From NCBI GenBank assembly GCA_018399755.1, contig JAGYOE010000003.1:1-64000 (forward strand): 64,000 nt of DNA, read 5' to 3'. Below are positions 54,737 to 64,000 of this stretch, piece after piece. Within the stretch, counting starts at the first letter, position 1; the number at the start of each line of letters is the position of its first letter. The position numbers and the translations under genes are program-made. Under the pieces are notes generated by a model. It had not been told where the DNA came from. It made no database searches and was given only the letters and a program-made list of their open reading frames with translations. This DNA is from Bacilli bacterium. Lineage in GTDB: Bacteria; Bacillota_I; Bacilli_A; Izemoplasmatales; Hujiaoplasmataceae.

Positions 54737-55977
54737 AAATAAAAGATATTATTCTTTCAAAAGCATATACAGGCTTTTTCTTTGATGATCAAAAAGCAAT
54801 TAAAGCCGGGGCTAAAAAAGATGGTTTATTTTATCTTGGTAAGCCCTTAATTGATGGTTTTACAACTATTAGACAAAAAGGTGAAGCAATTTCTATACAG
54901 ATTATTTTAGAAAATGGGGATATTGGTTTAGGTGAATGTGCAGCTGTTCAGTATTCGGGAACAGGTGGTAGAGATCCATTATTTTTAGCTGATGATTATA
55001 TCCCTTTTATTGATAAATATATAACACCATTATTAGTGGGTGAGGATTTAAATAATTTTAAAGAAATAGCCGAAAAATATGATAAGTTAAAAATTAACGG
55101 CAAAAGATTACACACCGCAATTCGCTATGGGCTTACACAAGCTTTTTTATCTGCTTTTGCTAGTATTAAGAAAGTAACTATGGCTGAAATTATTCGCGAA
55201 GAATATCAGATAAATGATAAAGAATATAAAGCTATACCTATTTTTACGCAAAGCGGAGATGAGCGTTATGATGGTGTAGATAAAATGATACTAAAAGAAG
55301 CTGATGTTATTCCTCATGGCTTAATTAATAATATTGATGAGAAATTAGGTAGAGATGGGGAGTTATTAAAATCATATATTGAGTGGATGCGTAATAGAGT
55401 ATTAAAACATCGAGTTAAGGGAAACTATATGCCAATTATTCATATTGATGTTTATGGTACAATAGGGATTATTTTTAATAATGATATCGCAAAAATAGTT
55501 GATTATTTAACTGATTTAGAAAAAACTGCTAAACCTTTAAAAATAAGAATAGAAGGTCCAATTGATGCGGGTAATAAACAAGAAACCATTGAGTATCTAG
55601 CAAAGATTACTAAAGAATTAGGAAGAAAAGGTTCAAAATTACAAATCGTGGCTGATGAATGGTGCAATACTTTAGAAGATATTAAAGACTTTGCTGATGC
55701 TAAGGCTGGACATATGTTACAAATTAAAACTCCTGATTTAGGCGGAGTAAATAACATTTGTGAAGCGATTCTTTATTGTAATAAAGTTGGTATTGGTAGT
55801 TATTCAGGTGGTACTTGTAATGAAACTAATATTTCAGCTCAGGTTACAACAAATATCGCAATAGCTTGTAAAGCTAATCAGGTTTTAGCTAAACCTGGTA
55901 TGGGTGTTGATGAAGCATTTATGGTAGTTAAAAATGAAATGAATCGAGTTATAGCATTAGCTAATCGAAAAAGGTGA
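54733..55977 (+). CDS. mal: Methylaspartate ammonia-lyase
   Basis: [27 protein letters not shown]...[37 protein letters not shown]...[16 protein letters not shown]. Confidence 0.96.
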   Translation: MKIKDIILSKAYTGFFFDDQKAIKAGAKKDGLFYLGKPLIDGFTTIRQKGEAISIQIILENGDIGLGECAAVQYSGTGGRDPLFLADDYIPFIDKYITPLLVGEDLNNFKEIAEKYDKLKINGKRLHTAIRYGLTQAFLSAFASIKKVTMAEIIREEYQINDKEYKAIPIFTQSGDERYDGVDKMILKEADVIPHGLINNIDEKLGRDGELLKSYIEWMRNRVLKHRVKGNYMPIIHIDVYGTIGIIFNNDIAKIVDYLTDLEKTAKPLKIRIEGPIDAGNKQETIEYLAKITKELGRKGSKLQIVADEWCNTLEDIKDFADAKAGHMLQIKTPDLGGVNNICEAILYCNKVGIGSYSGGTCNETNISAQVTTNIAIACKANQVLAKPGMGVDEAFMVVKNEMNRVIALANRKR

Positions 55978-55983
55978 TAGTTT

Positions 55984-56235
55984 ATGTGGCAAGCTGGCAG
56001 CAAAGAATCCAATGATTGTCTTATAACGTTAAAGAAAAGTGATAAAACCAAAATTAAGATCGATAGTATTGTCGGTCATCTTTTCCATAATCAAATATTA
56101 AATGCGGTTAAGGATACTTTAAAATCAGATAACATTAATAATGTTGAAGTTTTAGTAGAGGATAAAGGGGCCTTAGATTACACGATTCGTGCTAGATTAA
56201 AAGTCGCAATAAAAAGGATGATGAAAGATGTTTAG
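55984..56235 (+). CDS. citD: Citrate/citramalate lyase acyl carrier protein (gamma)
   Basis: AGSKESNDCLITLKKSD...VKDTLKSDNINNVEVLVEDKGALDYTIRARLKVAI. Confidence 0.92.
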   Translation: MWQAGSKESNDCLITLKKSDKTKIKIDSIVGHLFHNQILNAVKDTLKSDNINNVEVLVEDKGALDYTIRARLKVAIKRMMKDV

Positions 56236-57073
56236 ATCACTATTGTTTGTCCCAGGAAACAATCCCTCTATGTTACAAAATGCTGATATTTTTATGAGTG
56301 ATGCAATTATTTTTGATTTAGAGGATTCAGTTAATTTAGATGAAAAAGATAATGCTAGAAATCTTGTGGAAACATATTTACTTACTACTAAAGAATTACC
56401 TAAAGCAGTAGTATTAAGAATCAATCCAGTTAATTCAGATTTAGTTGATGATGACTTAAAGTTATTGCAGACTAGAAAAATAGATTATTTATTATTACCT
56501 AAAGCAAATAAAATTTCTTTATTTGTTTTGGATAAAATTCTAAAAAAAATTGAAAATAAAATTGAACTAAAACCTACTAAAGTAATTTGTTTAATTGAAG
56601 AGACAAAATCTGTTATTGATATTTATGAACTTGCTAAGCATGAAAGAGTAGAAGCTTTAATGCTTGGAGCTGAAGATTTAACAAGCGAATTAGAGATTAA
56701 CCGAACAACTGAAGGGAAAGAATTGCTTTATTCTAGATCAAGGATAATTTATGCCGCAATAAGTAATAAACTTATTCCTATTGATACTCCTTTTACAGAT
56801 ATTGATAATCAAGATGGTTTAATTCAAGATTGTAAAAATGCTTTAAATCTTGGTATGAAAGCGAAAACCGCAATTCATCCTAGCCAACTAGAAACAATTA
56901 ATGAGATTTTTTCTCCTAGTCAAAAAGCAATAAAGTGGGCTGAAGCTGTATTAAAAAAAGCAAAAGAACTTAATAAAGGAGCTTTTCAATTTGAGGGTAA
57001 AATGATTGATCGTCCTGTTTTAGAAAAAGCAAAAAAGATTATTGAAAAAGCTAAATTATTTGAACTAATGTAG
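56228..57073 (+). CDS. citE: Citrate/citramalate lyase beta subunit
   Basis: RSLLFVPGNNPSMLQNADIFMSDAIIFDLEDSVNLDEKDNAR...ALMLGAEDLTSEL. Confidence 0.93.
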   Translation: MFRSLLFVPGNNPSMLQNADIFMSDAIIFDLEDSVNLDEKDNARNLVETYLLTTKELPKAVVLRINPVNSDLVDDDLKLLQTRKIDYLLLPKANKISLFVLDKILKKIENKIELKPTKVICLIEETKSVIDIYELAKHERVEALMLGAEDLTSELEINRTTEGKELLYSRSRIIYAAISNKLIPIDTPFTDIDNQDGLIQDCKNALNLGMKAKTAIHPSQLETINEIFSPSQKAIKWAEAVLKKAKELNKGAFQFEGKMIDRPVLEKAKKIIEKAKLFELM

Positions 57074-57081
57074 GTGAAATT

Positions 57082-58608
57082 ATGTTAAACGGTGTAAAAA
57101 GAAAAATACCTAATAACTTACCTCGCTTTGTTAGTAGCGATGATTTTTTAAATAAAAAGAGAAAATTAGTGTCTAAAAAAAAGAAACAGTTAAAAACTGT
57201 TTTTTTCAATAGTTATGAAGAGGTTTTTGATAAATTCAATATAAAAGATAAAACCACATTATCTTTTCATCATCATTTACGTAATGGTGATAGAGTTATT
57301 CAAGAAGTTTGTAAAGTGATAAAAAACAATAAGCTCAATGATTTACACTTTGCGCCTAGTTCAATTTTTCCAAGTTATACAAATATGACTGAATTAATTA
57401 AAAAGGGTAATATAACGAATATTCATACTAATTATCTTAATGGTGAAGTCGCTAAAGTAATTAGTGAGGGTAAATTAAAAGGTAAATTAATAATGAATAC
57501 TCATGGCGGTAGAGCTAGAGCTATTGAAAGCGGAGATTTAGCAATAGATGTTGCTTTTATTGCTTGTCCTACAGTGGATAGATCTGGTAACGGTAGTGGT
57601 GCTATTGGGAAAAATGCTTGCGGCACATTAGGATATTGTGTTCCTGATTTAGAATATGCTAAAAAAGTTGTTTTAATTACTGATAATTTAGTTGATAAAT
57701 TAGATGATTACCAATTAAATGGTGAATATGTTGATGGAGTTTTAGTTGTTGATTCTATTGGCGAAGCAAAAGGGATAGTTTCAGGAACAACAGAAGTTAC
57801 TAAAGATCCTATAGGGTTAAAAATTGCTCGAGATTGTTCAGTTTTATTATCTGATTTAGGATTACTAAAAAATAACTTTTCTATGCAAACAGGTGCAGGA
57901 AAAACATCTTTAGCTGTAGTAAATTACATAAAAGAAATTATGATAAAGCAAGATATTAAAGGTGGTTTTGCTTCGGGTGGCATTACTAAGAGTTATGTTG
58001 AAATGCTAGAAGCAAACTTATTTGAAAAATTATATGATGTACAATGTTTTGATTTAGAAGCTGTTAGATCATTTAAAGAAAATATTAATCATATTGCAAT
58101 GTCGGCTTCTAAATATGGCAATCCTTTTGAAAAAGATATTATAGCTGAAAAGTTAGATTTTGTTATTTTAGGAGCTACAGAGATTGACCTTGATTTTAAT
58201 GTTAATGTAACTACTGATTCAAGCGGTTATTTAATCGGTGGTAGCGGTGGACATGCTGATATTGCTAAAGGAGCGAAAGTAACAATAATTATTTCACCTT
58301 TAATTAAATCTAGAATACCAATTATTAAAGAAAAAGTTACCACTATTACTACGCCAGGAGAAGATATTGATATTTTAATTACCGAAAGAGGAATTGCAAT
58401 AAATCCTAAACGAAAAGATTTAATTAAAAAACTTAAGTCTTCAAAAATTAAGGTTTTCGATATTAAAGAATTATTAGATAAAACTCATGATATTACTGGT
58501 GTTCCAGCAAATATTAAAACCGATGATAAAATTATCGGTTATGTAGAATATCGTGATGGTACTTATATTGATGTTTTAAGAAAAGTACATGATGACTATA
58601 TCAAATAA
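57082..58608 (+). CDS. citF: Citrate/citramalate lyase alpha subunit
   Basis: TLSFHHHLRNGDRVIQEVCKVI...LHFAPSSIFPSY...MQTGAGKTSLAVV...HADIAKGAK. Confidence 0.95.
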   Translation: MLNGVKRKIPNNLPRFVSSDDFLNKKRKLVSKKKKQLKTVFFNSYEEVFDKFNIKDKTTLSFHHHLRNGDRVIQEVCKVIKNNKLNDLHFAPSSIFPSYTNMTELIKKGNITNIHTNYLNGEVAKVISEGKLKGKLIMNTHGGRARAIESGDLAIDVAFIACPTVDRSGNGSGAIGKNACGTLGYCVPDLEYAKKVVLITDNLVDKLDDYQLNGEYVDGVLVVDSIGEAKGIVSGTTEVTKDPIGLKIARDCSVLLSDLGLLKNNFSMQTGAGKTSLAVVNYIKEIMIKQDIKGGFASGGITKSYVEMLEANLFEKLYDVQCFDLEAVRSFKENINHIAMSASKYGNPFEKDIIAEKLDFVILGATEIDLDFNVNVTTDSSGYLIGGSGGHADIAKGAKVTIIISPLIKSRIPIIKEKVTTITTPGEDIDILITERGIAINPKRKDLIKKLKSSKIKVFDIKELLDKTHDITGVPANIKTDDKIIGYVEYRDGTYIDVLRKVHDDYIK

Positions 58609-59848
58609 TATATTAGAAGCTAGAGAAAAACGCGCTAAACTAATTAATAGTTTAGCCGAGCAAAATAAAGTAATTGTATCTTTAAAAGCAAATATACCTG
58701 GTAATAATAAATCAAGTTACTTAGCTTATCTTATTATTAATAGTTTTAGTTTTAATCAGTTAGAATTAGAGATAATTAAAAAACATTTTTTTGAATCAGA
58801 AGATGGTCCATTTTATCTTTTGGAAATTAATTCTATTGATTTACATGAAATAAAAGCAAAGTTAATTGCTTTTGAAAATAAATGGCCGCTAGGAAGATTT
58901 ATTGATCTTGATTTGCATACTCAAACTAAACAGATTTCAAGGCAAAGAAAACGCAAATGTTTTTTTTGCGATGATTTAGCAATAAATTGTATAAAAAATA
59001 ATAAACATAGTGTTAAAGAGGTATTTGATTATATAGAAAGCAAAACACTTGATTATTATCAAGGATTATTATTTAATTATATAGGCGAAAGTATAAGTTT
59101 AGAATTAAATCTAAATCCTAAGTTTGGTTTAGTAACAAAATATTCTCAAGGTTCTCATAAAGATATGGATTATAAACTAATGATTGAAGCTAAAAAGACA
59201 ATACTACCTTATTTTTATGATATGTTCTTGGCAGTTGTTAGAACTAAAAAGAATTTAAAAGATATTCTAATTATAGTTAAAAAAATTGGTATTGAAGCTG
59301 AAAAAGCTATGTATAAAACAACTAATGGCGTCAATGCTTATAAAGGTTTAATTTTTCATTTAGGTCTTATTGTTACAGCTTATAGTTTCATTATTTCTAG
59401 AAATGAAGATAAGACATTTTTAGAAGTAATTAAACAACTTGCAAAAGATTTCTTTAAATCTAAAGCTGATTTAAACACTTTTGGACAGTATGCATATAAT
59501 AAATATAATATCTCTGGAGCAATTGGTGAAGCGCTAGAGGGATATACACATGTTAGCAAAGCTTTAGAATATTTGATAGATTTTTCAGATTCAAGTTTAA
59601 TTCAAACATTAATTTTTTTTATTAGTGAAATTGAAGACACTACTCTCTTAAAAAGAGCGAAAACCTATGATTATTATCTAGAAGTAAAAAACAAGTTTAG
59701 AGATTTAGAAATAAATAAAAATTCTATAGAAAATTTAACTCAATATTGTATTAAACATAACTTGAGTTTTGGTGGTAGTGCGGATTTATTAATTGTGACA
59801 ATTTTTATAAAAAAAATTATGGTTATTTGTGATAAAATAAATCTTTAA
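58592..59848 (+). CDS. citXG: CitX-CitG fusion (holo-ACP synthase / prosthetic group synthesis)
   Basis: N-terminal CitX (LEAREKRAKLI...WPLGRFIDLDLHT...RKCFFCDDLA) followed by CitG (GLVTKYSQGSHKDMDYKLM, TNGVNAYKGLIFHLGL). Confidence 0.88.
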   Translation: MTISNNILEAREKRAKLINSLAEQNKVIVSLKANIPGNNKSSYLAYLIINSFSFNQLELEIIKKHFFESEDGPFYLLEINSIDLHEIKAKLIAFENKWPLGRFIDLDLHTQTKQISRQRKRKCFFCDDLAINCIKNNKHSVKEVFDYIESKTLDYYQGLLFNYIGESISLELNLNPKFGLVTKYSQGSHKDMDYKLMIEAKKTILPYFYDMFLAVVRTKKNLKDILIIVKKIGIEAEKAMYKTTNGVNAYKGLIFHLGLIVTAYSFIISRNEDKTFLEVIKQLAKDFFKSKADLNTFGQYAYNKYNISGAIGEALEGYTHVSKALEYLIDFSDSSLIQTLIFFISEIEDTTLLKRAKTYDYYLEVKNKFRDLEINKNSIENLTQYCIKHNLSFGGSADLLIVTIFIKKIMVICDKINL

Positions 59849-59887
59849 TGGCTATATTTAAAAATTTATTTTTTCAAGAAATTTCTC

Positions 59888-59916
59888 TTGACATATAGAT
59901 TAATAAATAGTAAAAT
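59888..59916 (+). promoter_or_regulatory. tRNA operon promoter
   Basis: TTGACA-17 nt-TAAAAT upstream of tRNA-Val/tRNA-Thr. Confidence 0.6.
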
Positions 59917-59935
59917 CTTTATGCGAGTGAAATTT

Positions 59936-60011
59936 GGAGGTTTAGCTCAGTTGGGAGAGCATCTGCCTTACAAGCAGAGGGTCGGCGGTTCGAGCCCGTC
60001 AACCTCCACCA
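59936..60011 (+). tRNA. tRNA-Val(TAC)
   Basis: GGAGGTT/AACCTCC acceptor, anticodon loop CTTACAA, GGTTCGAGCCC T-arm, CCA. Confidence 0.93.
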
Positions 60012-60012
60012 C

Positions 60013-60089
<77 letters not shown>

Positions 60090-60123
60090 TTTTAAATTTT
60101 TTATGCTAATTATTGCATTTAAA

Positions 60124-60152
60124 GCGTACTATTCAGTACGCGATTTTTTTTT
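60124..60152 (+). terminator. Intrinsic terminator after tRNA pair
   Basis: GCGTACT-attc-AGTACGC followed by GATTTTTTTTT. Confidence 0.85.
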
Positions 60153-60169
60153 GAGTTTATGAGGTAATT

Positions 60170-61567
60170 ATGGATAAAACAACAGACAAAAAATCAAAAT
60201 TAATATTACATAAAAACCCAATCTGGAAAGGTCTCTTATATCTTAGTTTTCCAGTATTTTTAGTTAATATTTTAAAAACCTTGCATGATATTGTCGATGG
60301 AATATTTTTAGGGAGAGTTTCTGGAACATATGATGGCGGCTTATCTATTGCGACTGCAATGCAAAGTGCTGTATCTTTAACTTGGCCAATTTTCTTTGTT
60401 TTTATTTCATTTGGTATGGGTTTAAGTGTTGCTGGTAATGCTCTTGTTGGACAATATGTTGGTAAAGGTGATACTAAAAACGCTAAAAGATTTGCGAATA
60501 ATACCTTATTTATAGCTATTTTTTTAGGAGTATTATTTAATGTTTTTGTTTTTACATTCGCTCCGCAAATCTTAAGTACAGTTGCCAATAATGATACCGT
60601 ATATAAATATGCGATTACTTATTTACGAATAAGAAGTTTTGAATTACCGGTATTGTTTTTAAGTTTTGCTTTTCAAGCAATTAGAAGAGCAACAGGAGAT
60701 ACGGTTACACCAGTAATTGTTAGTGCTAGTGGATTATTACTTAATATGATTTTAACTCCTATTTTAGTGTTAGAATTAAATATGGGAATTACTGGTGCTG
60801 CTTTAGCAACAGTTGCAGCACAGGTTGTTTTAATACCAGCGATGGTTTATTATTTAGTTAAACCTAAAACTGGAATTAGTGTTAAATTTAGAGTTAGTGA
60901 ATTAAATAAAATCGTAGTAAAAGATATTTTTCGTATCGGTATTCCGGCATCTTTAGGACAGTCAATTCAAGCAGTTGGTTTTGTAATTTTAAACTTTTTG
61001 ATTTTCTCTTATGGTCCAGCAGTATCAGCCGCATTTTATATTGGAAATAGAATTAATTCCTTAGTAATGTTTCCGGTTTCTGCGGTGAGTACAATTGTCG
61101 CAATTTATATCGCACAGAATGTAGGTGCTGGTAATGTAAAACGTGCTAAAAGCACTGTGAAACAGGGGATTATATTGGGTTTTTTGATGATGGTAGTAGG
61201 CGTAGCTATAATATTGCCTTTTAGAGAACCAATAGTAAGGTTATTCAGTGAAGATCCTGAAGCTTTAAGACATGCGGCTACATATACTTTGTATATTGGT
61301 CTAGGATTACCATTAATGGCTTTATTTATGACTTATTTAAATACTTTCCAGGGAAGTGGAGAAACACAGTATTCATTTATTTTAGCAATTGTAAGATTAT
61401 GGATGTTTAGATTGCCGTTTGTTTTATTGGCTATGCACGTGTTAGAATGGGGTCCAGAAGGTATTTGGTATTCAATGTTAGCTAGTAATGTATTAGCAGC
61501 TATATTAGGTACTTATTTATATAGTAGAGTTAAGTTTATTCCAAAAACTAGGGAGGCGTTTTCTTAA
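60170..61567 (+). CDS. MATE family efflux transporter
   Basis: PIWKGLLYLSFPVFLVNILKTLHDIVDGIFLGR...GNALVGQYVGKGDTKNAKR...; 12-TM MATE pattern. Confidence 0.9.
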   Translation: MDKTTDKKSKLILHKNPIWKGLLYLSFPVFLVNILKTLHDIVDGIFLGRVSGTYDGGLSIATAMQSAVSLTWPIFFVFISFGMGLSVAGNALVGQYVGKGDTKNAKRFANNTLFIAIFLGVLFNVFVFTFAPQILSTVANNDTVYKYAITYLRIRSFELPVLFLSFAFQAIRRATGDTVTPVIVSASGLLLNMILTPILVLELNMGITGAALATVAAQVVLIPAMVYYLVKPKTGISVKFRVSELNKIVVKDIFRIGIPASLGQSIQAVGFVILNFLIFSYGPAVSAAFYIGNRINSLVMFPVSAVSTIVAIYIAQNVGAGNVKRAKSTVKQGIILGFLMMVVGVAIILPFREPIVRLFSEDPEALRHAATYTLYIGLGLPLMALFMTYLNTFQGSGETQYSFILAIVRLWMFRLPFVLLAMHVLEWGPEGIWYSMLASNVLAAILGTYLYSRVKFIPKTREAFS

Positions 61568-62676
61568 TGAATAAAAAACTTGTATTTCCAGATTATGATC
61601 ATTCATTATTATCAATTCCAAATTCAATTTTAAACCACTATAATGTTAAAACAGAATATAAAGGACTACCTTATTTAGACAATAAGTTAAAGAATAACTA
61701 TCGTAATGTTATTTTTGTTTTAGTTGATGCTTTAGGGACAGAGATAATTAAAAAACATCTTGATAAAGCTAGTTTTTTAAATAATCACTTGCGAGATACC
61801 TTAACAACCGTTTTCCCTTCCACCACAACAGCCGCAACTACTACAGCTTTAACTGGTATCCCGCCAGTTGTTTCTGGATGGGTAGGTTGGCAACAATTCA
61901 TAAAAGAAGAGAACCGGCATGTTGTTTTCTTTATGAATAAAGATTATTATGATGATAATTATAAATTTACTTATAATGTTTCGGATAAGTTTGTTAAAAC
62001 AAAAACGATATATGAAAAAATTAAAACTGCTAATCCAAATGTTAATATTAAAGAGATCTTTCCAAAATTTAAAGAAAAAAATCATAAAACGATAAATGAT
62101 CAAGTGACTACTTGTTTAAATACTATAGACAATAATCAAAAGAATTTTATTTATATATATTGGGACCAAGTAGATTCTAAATTGCATGAATTTGGAACCG
62201 AATCAAAAGAAGTAGCTGATGAAATTGATCAAGTTAATCAAGCGTTAAAACGTTTGTTTAAACAAGCAAGTGAAGATAGCTTGATTATTGTAACAGCTGA
62301 TCATGGCCAAATTGATATTGAACCGATTAAAATATTTGAATATGAAGATATAACTAAAATGTTAGCCCAAAAACCTGCAGTAGAGGCTAGAGCGACAGCG
62401 TTTTATGTTAAAGAGGAATATATGGAAGATTTTCCAATAGTATTTAATAAACATTTTCATGATAAATTTGTTTTATATAAGAGTAAAGATTTATTAAAAA
62501 TGAATATTTTTGGATTTGGAAAAGCTCACCCAAAATTAAAGGAATTTTTAGGTGATTACTTTTCAATTGCAATAGATAAGTATGCCTTTAATCTTTTAAA
62601 TAAAAAACCCCATAAAGCTACTCATGCTGGTTTAGTAAAAGCTGAGATGTTAATTCCTTTAATAACAAATCATTAA
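61567..62676 (+). CDS. Alkaline phosphatase/nucleotide pyrophosphatase superfamily protein
   Basis: NVIFVLVDALGTEIIKKHL...TVFPSTTTAATTTALTGIPPVVSGWVGW...ITADHGQIDI. Confidence 0.85.
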   Translation: MNKKLVFPDYDHSLLSIPNSILNHYNVKTEYKGLPYLDNKLKNNYRNVIFVLVDALGTEIIKKHLDKASFLNNHLRDTLTTVFPSTTTAATTTALTGIPPVVSGWVGWQQFIKEENRHVVFFMNKDYYDDNYKFTYNVSDKFVKTKTIYEKIKTANPNVNIKEIFPKFKEKNHKTINDQVTTCLNTIDNNQKNFIYIYWDQVDSKLHEFGTESKEVADEIDQVNQALKRLFKQASEDSLIIVTADHGQIDIEPIKIFEYEDITKMLAQKPAVEARATAFYVKEEYMEDFPIVFNKHFHDKFVLYKSKDLLKMNIFGFGKAHPKLKEFLGDYFSIAIDKYAFNLLNKKPHKATHAGLVKAEMLIPLITNH

Positions 62677-62805
62677 GCAAGTTTTTACTAAGAAAATTAT
62701 TTTTCGTAGAAAAACTTTTAGCTTTATATAAAAATGTTAATATTTAACGATTTAAATCTTGCTTTTTAATTTTGGTTTTGTTATAATGTAATAGCGTAAA
62801 AATAC

Positions 62806-62890
62806 GGAGGGGTAGCGAAGAGGCTAAACGCGGCAGACTGTAAATCTGCTCCCATTGGGTTCGACGGTTCGAAACCGCCCCCCTCCACCA
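62806..62890 (+). tRNA. tRNA-Tyr(GTA)
   Basis: GGAGGGG/CCCCTCC acceptor, anticodon loop CTGTAAA, long variable arm, GGTTCGAAACC T-arm, CCA. Confidence 0.93.
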
Positions 62891-62895
62891 TTTTT

Positions 62896-62923
62896 AAATC
62901 AGCTTATAGCTGATTTTTTTATA
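62896..62923 (+). terminator. Intrinsic terminator after tRNA-Tyr
   Basis: AAATCAGCT-tat-AGCTGATTT + T-run. Confidence 0.8.
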
Positions 62924-62997
62924 TGAGGAAATTGTATTTTAAAATTAACAAATAATCGCCCTCTAGTAAAATTATACATTAAATTATTTTTCAAAAC

Positions 62998-63034
62998 AAA
63001 GAGGCTCATCCAACTACTGAGAGCCTCTTTATTT
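62998..63034. terminator. Second hairpin terminator
   Basis: AAAGAGGCTC...GAGCCTCTTT + TATTTAATT. Confidence 0.65.
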
Positions 63035-63474
63035 AATTAAATTAAACCTTCTTATTGTGGGTTATTATTTCTAGTGATTTGAAAACGCATAATTACCAAC
63101 AATGAAAATAAATGATATATAAGCGATTACTTGTTTAAATCAGTTGGCTCGTTATTAACTAAATTAAACATTATGCTTACAAGCCCGCTAACACCAGCAA
63201 TGAACAAGAAGAAAATCAATAAACAAGAAAAAAGAATAGAAGCTTTTTTGCATGGAATTCATTTTCATAATTACAACTCCTTAGTTTGACATTTTATTTA
63301 ATTATACTCTTATCTAAAAATTAATTAAATCGTTTTTTAGAAAAAAAAATTTAATAATTTATTAATTTCATAGCTATAATTACAAAATTCTGACTCTATC
63401 TTCTTTTTAGTGAGTTTGATGACAGGCTAATTCTTACTGTTCAATTAATATTTAGTTTTGTTTTTGCTAATAAA

Positions 63475-63502
63475 TTGACAGTCAATTTTATTATATTATA
63501 AT
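63475..63502 (+). promoter_or_regulatory. Promoter with palindromic -35 (TTGACAGTCAA)
   Basis: TTGACA-16 nt-TATAAT; TTGAC-A-GTCAA palindrome covers the -35 box. Confidence 0.5.
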
Positions 63503-63540
63503 ATGTGTATATTAGGTAATTCATAAGGATGGGATTCAAA

Positions 63541-63764
63541 TGAAAAGTTTTACATTAAAGGCATTTGTTGTAAAGGATGCGAAAAAGAGTTAACAACAAT
63601 TTTTAGTAATATCTATGGCGTTAAGAATGTATCTGTATCACAAGAGGACTGTACAGTATCTTATGAAGGGTATATTTCTGAAAGGATTATTAGACAAGCG
63701 CTTAAAGGCAACTGATTATGAAATAGATAGATTTGATATTGAGTCCGAAAATAGAGCCCAATAA
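63541..63764 (+). pseudogene. Heavy-metal-associated (HMA/CopZ-like) domain gene, frameshifted
   Basis: MKSFTLK| then other frame YIKGICCKGCEKELTTIFSNIYGVKNVSVSQEDCTVSYEGYISERIIRQALKG| then TDYEIDRFDIESENRAQ*; GICCKGC metal motif and HMA fold pattern. Confidence 0.6.
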
Positions 63765-63778
63765 GGGCTTTTTTTTAT
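63755..63778 (+). terminator. Terminator overlapping end of HMA-like gene
   Basis: AGCCC-aataa-GGGCT + TTTTTTT. Confidence 0.7.
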
Positions 63779-64000
63779 GATATGATATTACTTTCAAAAA
63801 TTACTTGAAAATATTTTTCTAGCGTTATAATAAAATAGGCAATAATGCGGTAAAGAAGGTGAATTGAGTGGAAAATTTAACCTGTGACGTCATCGAACTA
63901 GATAAAAAGAAAAGATTAGAGATAGAGGCACTTGAAAATGAAAAATAAGATAGGTGCTTATGTCTGTGAAAAACGTCAAGAAATAGAAAATATCAAGCGG

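Overview
This window comes from a low-GC, AT-rich Bacillota/Mollicutes-like chromosome. TGA acts as stop and TGG as Trp, so it appears to use code 11. It has three parts. (1) About 1-23.7 kb and 31.1-42 kb are dense housekeeping: ispD/ispF, yutD, nfu, pgpA-like, pgi, tsaE/tsaB/(decayed rimI)/tsaD, glnS, pcrA, ligA, uvrA, hprK, lgt, whiA, acpS, tex; then on the minus strand gyrA, gyrB, recF, yaaA, mfd and an SDR. (2) About 23.9-31.1 kb is an accessory island beginning directly after a tRNA-Ser. It holds a tandemly duplicated cassette of very short peptide genes sharing a core of about YW[DE]QFY, next to an MFS transporter. Copy 1 has intact peptides and a truncated MFS; copy 2 is fully decayed. 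The island also contains decayed AhpD-like and ArsP-permease-like genes and what looks like the 3' end of a group II intron. (3) About 42.1-59.9 kb is a large catabolic cluster. It starts with a lysine-riboswitch-like leader and terminator, followed by lysine fermentation genes (maoC-like, CoA-transferase, kal, kce, kdd, kamA, kamB-like, kamD, kamE), a cobalamin adenosyltransferase, and glutamate/3-methylaspartate fermentation genes (frameshifted glmS, glmL, glmE, mal, citD/E/F, citXG). tRNA-Val/Thr, a MATE transporter, a phosphodiesterase-like protein and tRNA-Tyr follow. Best leads: the YW-peptide/MFS cassette, an Lgt fused to its own lipoprotein-like N-terminus, a lysine riboswitch whose geometry suggests an ON switch for catabolism, and a kamB-like gene with no ATG/GTG/TTG start. 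All family calls come from reading motifs by eye; no search was run.
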